A stretch of 8,884 nt of DNA. Origin: Planctomycetota bacterium (GTDB lineage: Bacteria > Planctomycetota > Phycisphaerae > WQYP01). The position numbers were made by a program, and so were the translations under genes. Below are positions 1-6,356 of the stretch, piece by piece (the first letter of the stretch is position 1; each line of letters opens with the position of its first letter). Where the stretch lies: contig JAJZEY010000040.1 of assembly GCA_021805585.1 (NCBI GenBank), forward strand, positions 1-8,884. Reading direction: 5' to 3'. The notes beneath the pieces are model-generated. The model had not been told where the DNA came from, made no database searches, and worked only from the letters and a program-made list of their open reading frames with translations.

Positions 1-945
1 GGCACCGGCAAGGTCAACGATCTGTTCCAAAGTCCATTTACCGCCGGCGCGCTGATTCACACGCCGGACGAATACCGGGTCCGTGGAGAGCGTTTCAAGG
101 CAGCCGCGATTTCCGCAGCCGCAGACCTCGCCGTCAGGTTGCACGATCACGTGGCCGAGTTCTCCGGCCATTCCATGGGCACCGGTCAGCAGTTCACCAT
201 TGACAATCGCACTTAGGCCAAAGCCCGAATAGGTGCCGATCATCACGAAATTTTTAATCCCGCGGGCCTCGCCGTAGACACCCTCCGCCAGACAAGTGGC
301 AATTGTTTCGTGCACAATTCTCGCAGGAATGCCCAGTTCGGATTCAATATCCGCTCCGGGCCGACGACCATCCATTATATGCAAATTGGGAGACAGCAGT
401 ACTTCTTGCGTTGCCGCATCCACGGTGCCCGATACGCTTACTCCGATACGCAGGTATTTGAATCCACGGCCATAAAGACTCCGCAAAGTCTGAACGCATA
501 TTTCCATCAACGCCGAATACGACGACGGCGTGGCGAATTCGTGCACGTTGGCGGCGGCAAAAACGCCATCGAGTCCCGCCGATACAATACGGCATCGATG
601 CGGCTCTATGGAAATGCCAAACACCCGCGACCGGGCGCTGGCGACTCGGTACATCTGACTGGGGCGACCTTTTCCATCCGCCGGAACCATGCCTTGTTCC
701 TCAATCAGGCCAAGACGAAGTAGTCGCGCCACGGTTTTGGACGCCGTTGGCATGCTCGCTCCGGCCCGGCGGGCAAGTTCGGCGCGCGAAATCGCCCCGA
801 CGGATTGAATCAGATCAAAAATCGTACGCTGATTCACCTGTTTTACCAGCCGCGGACGGACCGATCGCAAATGACCTCGCGAAGGATTCGCCGGGGATTG
901 TGGAACCCCATTTGTGGAAGTTTTTCGAGCGGATGTTTTAGTCAT
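1..945 (-). CDS. ROK-family transcriptional repressor (Mlc/NagC-like), C-terminus cut by window edge
   Basis: The frame starts at ATG 943-945 and stays open to the left edge, giving 315 residues; the C-terminal part is missing. Residues about 36-100 form a winged helix-turn-helix (QRTIFDLIQ, then SRAELARRAG and TASKTVARLL, ending in a GKGRPSQMY wing). A ROK domain follows from about residue 108. The ROK zinc signature is intact: GELGH with His265, then Cys275, Cys277 and Cys282 in CGCGNRGC, followed by LET. The kinase-type phosphate loop after residue 108 is not recognisable. Where sugar kinases have a catalytic Asp (NDAN), this protein reads VHETIA, so it should be a regulator and not a kinase. 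By family, such proteins repress sugar catabolic genes and are released by a sugar or phosphosugar. The nearby exported esterase and GH30-like hydrolase are plausible targets, by inference only. The start is uncertain: only a weak GGAC lies 10 bases upstream, and the frame is open for 59 more codons upstream without an ATG. Confidence 0.92.
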   Translation of the reverse strand, partial: MTKTSARKTSTNGVPQSPANPSRGHLRSVRPRLVKQVNQRTIFDLIQSVGAISRAELARRAGASMPTASKTVARLLRLGLIEEQGMVPADGKGRPSQMYRVASARSRVFGISIEPHRCRIVSAGLDGVFAAANVHEFATPSSYSALMEICVQTLRSLYGRGFKYLRIGVSVSGTVDAATQEVLLSPNLHIMDGRRPGADIESELGIPARIVHETIATCLAEGVYGEARGIKNFVMIGTYSGFGLSAIVNGELLTGAHGMAGELGHVIVQPDGEVCGCGNRGCLETLSTDPVFVRRVNQRAGGKWTLEQIVDLAGA

Positions 946-1018
946 ATTTTTACTGTCCAATATCAACGACCCGCAACCGTCAGGGTGCGACACATCGTCG
1001 GGTATTTCGTCATTCTTC

Positions 1019-1078
1019 GATGCGATTTGGTCGGCAATCCGGGCTGCAATCCGGTCTGCAATCAAGTCCGCAACGCGA
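1019..1078. repeat. Degenerate 12-bp tandem repeat, about five units
   Basis: On the plus strand the units read GATGCGATTTGG (1019-1030), TCGGCAATCCGG (1031-1042), GCTGCAATCCGG (1043-1054), TCTGCAATCAAG (1055-1066) and TCCGCAACGCGA (1067-1078). The middle two or three share a GCAATCCGG-like core and the outer ones are degenerate. Read on the minus strand in the repressor frame, each unit encodes four residues of the type [IV]-A-[DA]-x, as in RVADLIADRIAARIADQIA. That would make an amphipathic helix directly before the repressor. It is either a coding repeat in an N-terminal extension or repeated DNA in the repressor's leader. Period and position are seen directly; the role is unknown. Confidence 0.55.
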
Positions 1079-1113
1079 CTAGCCTCGGCGATGTTTTTCT
1101 GACCAGTTAAAAT

Positions 1114-1122
1114 ATTATCACA
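1114..1122 (-). promoter_or_regulatory. Possible extended -10 element upstream of the ROK repressor
   Basis: On the minus strand the sequence reads TGTGATAAT, which fits an extended -10 (TGnTATAAT with one hexamer mismatch) in a strongly AT-rich patch (about 1108-1135) that stands out from its GC-rich surroundings. No convincing -35 box lies upstream, which extended -10 promoters tolerate. A transcript starting near 1107 would carry a leader of about 160 bases before ATG 945, or would allow translation from a TTG at 1063-1065. Assignment rests on sequence resemblance only. Confidence 0.27.
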
Positions 1123-1220
1123 TTATTTGTTATTTTGCGAATATCATGGCCATTGATCCGTTTCCCGCGAACTGAATAATCTCCACCCGCAAAGCCAACA
1201 CCGCCCCGCTTGATCACGGC

Positions 1221-1232
1221 AGTATCGATACT
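1221..1232. repeat. Perfect 12-bp palindrome, possible operator
   Basis: AGTATCGATACT is a perfect inverted repeat with a central CG, the form typical of sites bound by dimeric LacI-type or ROK-type regulators. It lies 276 bases upstream of the repressor ATG and about 180 bases past the esterase stop, so its target gene is unclear. A chance palindrome cannot be excluded. Confidence 0.25.
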
Positions 1233-1411
1233 ATTGGCGTATCAGCGAAAGCGGTTTAATTCCGGGAATTTCATTTCTTACGGGAATTTGCAATCTCAAT
1301 ATACCTGGCTGGTCGCGGATCACCGGCCCCCAACCAGCCGCCACGATACCTTCTCCTGCGGCAAGCCGCGATGCTGCCCTTTCGTCTGGAGGGTGGAAAT
1401 TGATTTGCAAC

Positions 1412-3040
1412 TTAGCCCGCCGGGCGGACTTTGGCGGCCAACGTCACTTGGAATGGCAATGCTGGAAGCCCCGCGCGGTTCATTAAATTGGGCTGGGCCA
1501 CACAACTCCAGGCAAACCGTACCCGAGCCGGGGTCGGCACCTTCCTGGCTGAAAGGATTACGGACTTGCCACGAATGACCGCCCTTGCCGGATAAAAATT
1601 CCCGGCTTGGGCAGCCAGAAAAAACCAATTCAGCGGTTTGCCATTCCGGGACACCAGACCGCCATTCGTGTGCGCAAAATGAATGGTCACCTTTGAACCA
1701 TGGCATTCCACGGATTTGAATACCGGCCCCGAAAAAGCGGTTACCTTCCGGCCATACACTTTGGCCAGCGCCAACAATGCGATGCGATGCCCCACATCCG
1801 CCTTATCCGCCGGATGAATATTTGCAATGTCGCCAATATCCATTGTGGAAACGATCCCGCAATCAGGCAAAGTTTTTGCCGCCCGTTCCTCCGCCTGCCA
1901 GACCAGCGGTTCAAATGGCGCATCGGATCGGTTGGGGCCGCACCAGGCGGCGGCATAATTAAACGGCGCGATTTGTACAATATAAAATGGGAAATTTCCC
2001 TGATCCCACAATGTTCGCCAACCGGTGACAAGGGCTTGCAATTTCGCAAAATAATGTCGGTCAAACGCCAGCACATTATTTTCGCCCTGATACCACACGG
2101 CACCGCGAATGGCATAGGGAATCAGCGGTGCGATCATGCCGTTGAAAAGAGTTGTGGGATTCTGATGAGCGTCTGGGAGCCACTTGCTTTTAAAATGATA
2201 GCTATAGCCGTGCGGGGAATTGACCAGCCCTGTGGCATTAGCCGGTGCCACACCTCCATGCAGCGCCGCTTCGCGACCCATTGCTTTTTTCAACCACCGC
2301 TTTTCCCTGCCCAACTGGTGCGACCGTTCATAACCCCGGGCCGGAATCCAGGCTTCAATGCTGGTACCGCCCCAATCCGCTTCAATCATGCCGATCGGCT
2401 CGTGCAACCGACGGTGCAGATCGTCACAGAATAAATAGCCGACCGCCGATACGCCCGCCGTTGTTTCCGGCGTGCAGACCCGCCATTTCGCCGGTGCCGT
2501 TTCATGGGCGCGACCCGCAAACATACTGGGCAACATTGGCACATGATAAAATCGAATGGTCGGATGATGGGCTCCCGCAAGGGCACCGGCCAGATTCGTC
2601 CGGTGGAACCATCCAGCCATCGGATACTGCATGTTCGACTGGCCGGAAACCAGCCACACTTCCCCCACCAGCACGTTTTTAAGCTTCAATTGAACCCCAC
2701 CATCGGAAATCACCATGGTGCGCGGCTTTGAGCTTTCAGCCAACGGCCCGACATGCACCATCCATTTTCCCGTTCCAAGGGCCGCCTTTCCCCGCAGTCG
2801 CCGGCCCGCAAATTGAACATGCACAACATCTCCCGGTTTGGCCCACCCCCAGACGGCATCCCGCATGCCATGCTGGAGCACCATATTATTCGTGAACATC
2901 GTCGAAACCCGGAACTGGACATTCGCACCCTTCGGCGATCCGACATCGGCCTGCAACCGACACCGTTCCGACCGCCCCACACTGATGACAACCGCGATGA
3001 CCATTACACATTTCAACCATGTTAAACAATCGCGTTTCAT
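1412..3040 (-). CDS. Sialate O-acetylesterase-family (SASA) exported carbohydrate esterase
   Basis: 542 residues, a normal length for this family. The N-terminus has basic residues followed by a hydrophobic stretch (about residues 9-21), consistent with a Sec signal peptide and export. A beta-rich region precedes the SGNH-type esterase domain. The nucleophile block GQSNM is at 133-137 (Ser135), DWGGT at 222-226, WYQGENN at 316-322, and the Asp/His block DIGDIANIHP at 401-410 with His409 as the likely catalytic base. Family members remove O-acetyl groups from sialic acid or from plant and microbial polysaccharides; the substrate cannot be read from the sequence. In a non-pathogenic polysaccharide degrader, deacetylation of a plant or algal glycan is the likelier role. 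The start is well supported: AGGAG at 3046-3050 lies five bases before ATG 3038-3040. Transcription is divergent from argJ. The GH30-like hydrolase on the same strand may act on the same polymer (inference). Confidence 0.9.
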   Translation of the reverse strand: MKRDCLTWLKCVMVIAVVISVGRSERCRLQADVGSPKGANVQFRVSTMFTNNMVLQHGMRDAVWGWAKPGDVVHVQFAGRRLRGKAALGTGKWMVHVGPLAESSKPRTMVISDGGVQLKLKNVLVGEVWLVSGQSNMQYPMAGWFHRTNLAGALAGAHHPTIRFYHVPMLPSMFAGRAHETAPAKWRVCTPETTAGVSAVGYLFCDDLHRRLHEPIGMIEADWGGTSIEAWIPARGYERSHQLGREKRWLKKAMGREAALHGGVAPANATGLVNSPHGYSYHFKSKWLPDAHQNPTTLFNGMIAPLIPYAIRGAVWYQGENNVLAFDRHYFAKLQALVTGWRTLWDQGNFPFYIVQIAPFNYAAAWCGPNRSDAPFEPLVWQAEERAAKTLPDCGIVSTMDIGDIANIHPADKADVGHRIALLALAKVYGRKVTAFSGPVFKSVECHGSKVTIHFAHTNGGLVSRNGKPLNWFFLAAQAGNFYPARAVIRGKSVILSARKVPTPARVRFAWSCVAQPNLMNRAGLPALPFQVTLAAKVRPAG

Positions 3041-3417
3041 ATTAACTCCTGGCCGTTAGAACGGAGACAACACCGGCGATCAAACGGATTTGCCCGCGGG
3101 CCGCCTGTTCAGATAGAACTCGCTAATCTTTGCGGACATTCGCCAAAATGGCAAGTTTGGTCGTCAGCGCATCAGTCGCTGCCCGGTGCGGACTGAAGTT
3201 ATCCATTTGCCACACTGCCTGACGTTCCATTTCTTTTGACTCCCGGTATCACCCCGCGGCGCGGCACATCATTCATATGGATGGTTTCGTTGCACTTTGA
3301 ATCCCGGAATCCGTCCGCCGTGCATTGGTGCGGATGACGTTTCATGGTAAAACTTCATCCGCCGGCCACAGGCGTCCGGTTAATAATATGGTCAATCAGG
3401 CACAGGACGGCAACGCT
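3041..3417. other. Divergent intergenic region between esterase and argJ
   Basis: Both promoters must lie in these 377 bases, but I find no convincing -35/-10 pair for either gene. The region contains the esterase Shine-Dalgarno (3046-3050), a perfect 10-bp palindrome GCCCGCGGGC (3092-3101), and overlapping hairpins at 3312-3362 before argJ. The argJ frame stays open upstream with further ATGs at 3325, 3334 and 3388. The residues they would add do not resemble the ArgJ family and the hairpins lie in that stretch, so I treat it as untranslated leader. Confidence 0.55.
3312..3362 (+). promoter_or_regulatory. Overlapping alternative hairpins in the argJ leader
   Basis: The downstream hairpin pairs GCGGATGA (3330-3337) with TCATCCGC (3355-3362). 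After one C/T mismatch it continues with GTTT (3339-3342) against AAAC (3350-3353), leaving a 7-base loop. The same 3330-3336 segment can instead pair upstream with CGTCCGC (3312-3318) through seven pairs including one G-U, with an 11-base loop. The two folds exclude each other, as in attenuators and riboswitch expression platforms. No T-run follows, so it is not an ordinary intrinsic terminator. It lies 55 bases upstream of the chosen argJ start. It could equally be a protein-binding inverted repeat in DNA; it does not match the AT-rich ArgR box. Confidence 0.4.
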
Positions 3418-4644
3418 ATGACTCTGGAAAACAATTCCATTACGGCACCCAAAGGATTTCTTGCGGGCGCTGTCGCCTGCGGAATTAAGGCTTCCGGAAA
3501 GCCGGACCTGGCGATCCTGGCGTCGCGCGTACCGGCGGCGGGAGCGGCGGTCTTCACCACCAATAAAGTCGTCGGCGCGCCGGTGCTGGTGGGCCGCGAA
3601 CAAATTAAGGCGGGCCGCCTGGGGGTTTGTATCATTAACAGCGGTTGTGCCAATGTCTGCACTGGAAATCGCGGCATCAAAGATGCCCGGGAAATGTGCG
3701 CCATCGCTTCGGCCGCTTTGGCCCGCACAGGCATCAGCCATCCGGCGGCGGACATATTGCCATTCAGCACCGGGGTGATTGGCCATTATCTGCCGATGGA
3801 AAAAATTCGCGACGGTGCCCCAAAGCTGATAGCCGCGATTGGCGATACAACGGGCCATGGCCAGGCGTTTGCCCAGGGAATTTTGACCACAGACCTGGTG
3901 GCGAAATCGGCTATGTTCAAACTTAAGCTTTCCGGAAAAACCGTCACTATCGCCGGCTGCTGCAAAGGATCAGGCATGATCGCCCCCAATATGGCGACCA
4001 TGCTGGCTTTTGTGGCCACGGATGCGAATATTCCCGCGGGCCTGTTGCGCGGGCTTTTGCGGACCGTTACCGCGGAAACTTTTAATTGTGTCACCGTTGA
4101 TCAACATACCAGCACCAGCGATACCTTTGCTTGTATGGCCAACGGGCTGGCGGAAAATACCGCCATTAAGGCCAATTCCCAAAATCTCAAGGCCTTTCTG
4201 CGAGGGCTTTTGACCGTGTGCGATTCGCTTTCCCGCCAAATCGCCCGCGATGGAGAAGGTGCCACCAAGCTTGTCACCGTTCGCGTGACCGGTGCGGCAA
4301 CGCCCGCCGACGCCCATCGCGCTGCCATGGCCATCGCCAACAGCCCGCTGGCAAAAACCGCCATCCATGGCGGCGATCCGAATTGGGGCAGGTTTGTCAG
4401 CGCCGCCGGTTACAGCGGCGCGGCGATGAATCCAGACCGCGCCAGTTGCCGGGTCGCGGGCATTCTCGTGTTTCGCAAAGGTCAGCCCGCGGTGAAAAGT
4501 CTTGCGGCCGTTGAAGCCCGCATGAAACTTCCGGAAATTGACATTCTGGTGGACCTGGGCACTGGAAAAGGTGGTCAGGCGCGCGTGTACACCTGTGATC
4601 TTTCACGCCAATACATTACCATTAACGCCGATTACCACACCTGA
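3418..4644 (+). CDS. argJ: ArgJ: glutamate N-acetyltransferase / ornithine acetyltransferase
   Basis: ArgJ moves the acetyl group from N-acetylornithine to glutamate, recycling it in cytoplasmic arginine synthesis; bifunctional forms also acetylate glutamate from acetyl-CoA. From ATG 3418 the protein has 408 residues, the usual ArgJ length. The conserved N-terminus (ITAPKGFLAGAVACGIK) begins at residue 8. The self-cleavage block KGSGMIAPNMATML is intact; the proprotein should split between Ala193 and Thr194, with Thr194 becoming the beta-chain nucleophile. HGGDPNWGR, the late catalytic/binding block, and the C-terminal NADYHT are also typical. ATGs at 3325, 3334 and 3388 are in frame, but the residues they add are unlike the family; AGGAC at 3404-3408 is a modest Shine-Dalgarno for 3418. 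No other arginine gene is in the window, so it stands alone here. Whether it is mono- or bifunctional cannot be told from sequence. Confidence 0.96.
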   Translation: MTLENNSITAPKGFLAGAVACGIKASGKPDLAILASRVPAAGAAVFTTNKVVGAPVLVGREQIKAGRLGVCIINSGCANVCTGNRGIKDAREMCAIASAALARTGISHPAADILPFSTGVIGHYLPMEKIRDGAPKLIAAIGDTTGHGQAFAQGILTTDLVAKSAMFKLKLSGKTVTIAGCCKGSGMIAPNMATMLAFVATDANIPAGLLRGLLRTVTAETFNCVTVDQHTSTSDTFACMANGLAENTAIKANSQNLKAFLRGLLTVCDSLSRQIARDGEGATKLVTVRVTGAATPADAHRAAMAIANSPLAKTAIHGGDPNWGRFVSAAGYSGAAMNPDRASCRVAGILVFRKGQPAVKSLAAVEARMKLPEIDILVDLGTGKGGQARVYTCDLSRQYITINADYHT

Positions 4645-4661
4645 TCCGCAACACTTATTCA

Positions 4662-4707
4662 CCGGGCTACCCGGGTCGCGGCAGGCCGCGGGATTCACGC
4701 GATTTTT
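4662..4707. terminator. Probable terminator in convergent argJ / GH30 gap
   Basis: Two adjacent GC-rich hairpins lie between the converging stops: CCGGG-CTA-CCCGG (4662-4674) and CGCGG-CAGG-CCGCG (4677-4690). A five-T run follows at 4703-4707, but 12 bases past the second stem, further than in a textbook intrinsic terminator. Position between two gene ends is the main support. The structure could serve both strands. Confidence 0.4.
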
Positions 4708-6107
4708 CAGCCGCGAACGATCCGCATGACATGAAGCGTTTTGGGCGGCAGATCCACCGGCAGCATACCGCGGCCACGAACCGTTCGCGAAAATTGCGAC
4801 GGCTGTTTCCCGGACGATGTGATATAAGATTCCGCCCGCCACACACCACCGCCCAACACCGACATATCCACCTGTACCTGTCGTCCATGCGGCCGATCAT
4901 TGAGCAGTGCCACCACCACCGCCTGGTTTGCCGCATCCACCGCCGCAAGTGAATCCGCGCTGGAAGATGGAATAAATCTGCAGCCGGGTCTGAAAAAGCG
5001 GCTGAAACCGGCCATCACATGGTATTTATCATTCACGGCAAAATCGGTCGATTTTCCATCCATTTTATTGGCCAGAAATCCCCATCCACCCACACCATCG
5101 ACAGCCTGCCAGTAAACCCATGCGGCGGGACGAAGGTCGCGCATATCCTGCAATATCCGTCGTGCCATGGTCATGCCGGTCGCGTCACCATCGCCATATT
5201 CCGACATCCAAAGCACTTTTCCCCCCTGAATCGCGGCGCGGCGCAATGCGATCCGCTGATTGCCCGAATAACTGTGCGTATCTATTTGCTGAACTTGTTC
5301 ACGCGCCGGCGCGTTATACGATTGCCAGGTCCGCACCGTTTCGTCTATCGAATTGTCGTCAGGCGCGGCAAGCCGCGTCGCCAATCCCCGGTATCGCAAC
5401 GCCCGCGCCAGCCGCACAATTATTTCCTGCTGTTGCCGATTACCTATATGGCACCCCTCCTGCCAACCTCCAAATTTCCACCAAGCGGAAACCGGTTCAT
5501 TGAACGCCTCGAGCGTCTGAAATCGAATGCCCAGTTTGCGGCGGAAATGGGCCGTTACCTCCACCAGGTAATTCACGAACGCCTGTTCATCCGCGACTGC
5601 CAGATTCGGTCCGCCGCCATGGCCGCCCGTCACGCTGCCGCTTCGCGTCATGTAATATGGTGGTGAATTGGAGAAAGCCTGTACCTGATTAACACCCATT
5701 CGCATGGACTCTTGCAGAACCAGTACCTGATGACGGTCCGCATTCCAGTCCCATTTGCCCGCGGTTGGCGCAAAACCCGGAATCGCCGCCCGAAAGCTTA
5801 AGAATGAATATTTTGGATTCTCCCCCCCGCCGATATTGTAACGGGCCACATTCAGTCCCAAGCCGCGGACCGGATGAAATATCTTTTCCATATACCGTCG
5901 GCGAATATGCGCAGGAAAGCCGCCCACCACATGCGCCCACCAGGCCAGGCTCGTACCCCACCCGGTAAATCGCTGGAAGCGTATCCGCGGATTAATCCGA
6001 ATCACCTCCGCCGAAGCGGCCCGTTCGCCGGCCCCGGCCACCACCGCCGACGCAATACCGCCAAGGCGGACAATCGCATCGCGACGGTTAATTGAGGGTT
6101 GTCCCAT
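4707..6107 (-). CDS. Exported GH30-like glycoside hydrolase (endo-beta-1,6-galactanase type)
   Basis: 466 residues. The N-terminus reads NRRDAIVRLGG followed by a hydrophobic stretch ending near AASAE (residues 7-34), a Tat-type signal, so the enzyme is probably exported folded. The catalytic (beta/alpha)8 region begins with GWGTSLAWWA (49-58), a block typical of GH30 galactanase-like enzymes, followed by AFSNSPPYYM (144-153). Glu204 in EAFNEP fits the acid/base and Glu303 in WMSEYGDGD the nucleophile of a retaining clan-A enzyme. From about residue 365 a beta-rich C-terminal domain follows, as in GH30. By family it would cleave beta-1,6-galactan side chains or a related beta-linked polymer; the exact substrate is not certain. 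An AGGATC about eight bases before ATG 6105-6107 is a fair Shine-Dalgarno. It diverges from lpd and converges on argJ, so it is probably monocistronic in this window. Confidence 0.85.
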   Translation of the reverse strand: MGQPSINRRDAIVRLGGIASAVVAGAGERAASAEVIRINPRIRFQRFTGWGTSLAWWAHVVGGFPAHIRRRYMEKIFHPVRGLGLNVARYNIGGGENPKYSFLSFRAAIPGFAPTAGKWDWNADRHQVLVLQESMRMGVNQVQAFSNSPPYYMTRSGSVTGGHGGGPNLAVADEQAFVNYLVEVTAHFRRKLGIRFQTLEAFNEPVSAWWKFGGWQEGCHIGNRQQQEIIVRLARALRYRGLATRLAAPDDNSIDETVRTWQSYNAPAREQVQQIDTHSYSGNQRIALRRAAIQGGKVLWMSEYGDGDATGMTMARRILQDMRDLRPAAWVYWQAVDGVGGWGFLANKMDGKSTDFAVNDKYHVMAGFSRFFRPGCRFIPSSSADSLAAVDAANQAVVVALLNDRPHGRQVQVDMSVLGGGVWRAESYITSSGKQPSQFSRTVRGRGMLPVDLPPKTLHVMRIVRG

Positions 6108-6256
6108 GACTCACCGATCCTGCAACGAACCTTTACCGGATCGCTCCGGCGGGTGCGGGAAAAATCCGGCCCGCCATTCCCGCATCACGACGTTTATCAT
6201 AATCCAACCCTGGTTAATCGGGAACAATCTTGCCTTGTCAAGCGGCACCCGTTAAC

Positions 6257-6292
6257 GCGCCCGTCCGTCCCCCCGGCCGGACCGCAGGGCGC
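6257..6292 (+). promoter_or_regulatory. GC-rich hairpin in the lpd leader
   Basis: GCGCCC (6257-6262) pairs with GGGCGC (6287-6292), and directly inside it GTCCG (6263-6267) pairs with CGGAC (6278-6282), with a four-base bulge (6283-6286) and a 10-base loop. It sits about 65 bases upstream of the lpd GTG in the 249-base gap shared with the divergent GH30 gene. There is no T-run. It may be leader structure or a binding site; in GC-rich DNA it may also be chance. I found no convincing sigma-70 promoter for lpd or the GH30 gene in 6108-6356. Confidence 0.28.
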
Positions 6293-6344
6293 ATTTGGCG
6301 ACGGCACCGGCAGTGAATACAATGTCATCCTGTGTTTTACCCTT

Positions 6345-6350
6345 AAGGAG
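6345..6350 (+). promoter_or_regulatory. Shine-Dalgarno of lpd
   Basis: AAGGAG lies six bases before GTG 6357-6359. It is the strongest ribosome binding site in the window and fixes the lpd start at GTG against the much longer open frame that begins with ATG 6099. Confidence 0.85.
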
Positions 6351-6356
6351 TTACGG

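Larger units (their letters stand above)
946..1411. other. Intergenic region between esterase and ROK repressor genes
   Basis: These 466 bases hold no confident gene. On the minus strand, 946-1122 is a stop-free continuation of the repressor frame that includes a 12-bp tandem repeat. 1108-1135 is strongly AT-rich and contains a promoter-like element facing the repressor. A perfect 12-bp palindrome lies at 1221-1232. The 9-mer CGGGAATTT occurs twice, at 1263-1271 and 1281-1289, 18 bp apart. A 7-bp inverted repeat (GGCTGGT/ACCAGCC) spans 1307-1339, about 75-105 bases past the esterase stop; it has no T-run, so it is only a weak terminator candidate. Confidence 0.6.

Noticed and set aside
1..945. 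ROK-family sugar kinase instead of a repressor
   Set aside because: A clear winged helix-turn-helix precedes the ROK domain, and the catalytic Asp region reads VHETIA rather than NDAN.
1307..1339. Intrinsic terminator for the esterase gene
   Set aside because: The inverted repeat has only 7 bp with a 19-base loop and no following T-run on the minus strand.
1700..2434. 244-codon open frame on the plus strand
   Set aside because: It lies entirely antisense to the SASA esterase, whose catalytic motifs are intact. Its translation resembles no family and it has no good ribosome binding site.
3055..3083. Sigma-70-like promoter for the esterase on the minus strand: TTGATC (3078-3083), 17-bp spacer, TCTAAC (3055-3060)
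   Set aside because: Only four of six bases match in each box. The predicted start, near 3048, would fall inside the AGGAG ribosome binding site.
3325..3417. In-frame N-terminal extension of argJ from ATG 3325
   Set aside because: The ArgJ family match begins at residue 8 from ATG 3418, giving normal length. The extra residues are unlike the family and contain the strong hairpin.
5019..5666. 215-codon open frame on the plus strand
   Set aside because: It is antisense to the GH30-like gene through its catalytic region; Arg/His/Pro-rich translation typical of a shadow frame.
6099..6356. In-frame N-terminal extension of lpd by 86 codons from ATG 6099
   Set aside because: The extension has no lipoyl or other domain and overlaps the start of the divergent GH30 gene. 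AAGGAG six bases before GTG 6357 gives a protein of normal E3 length.
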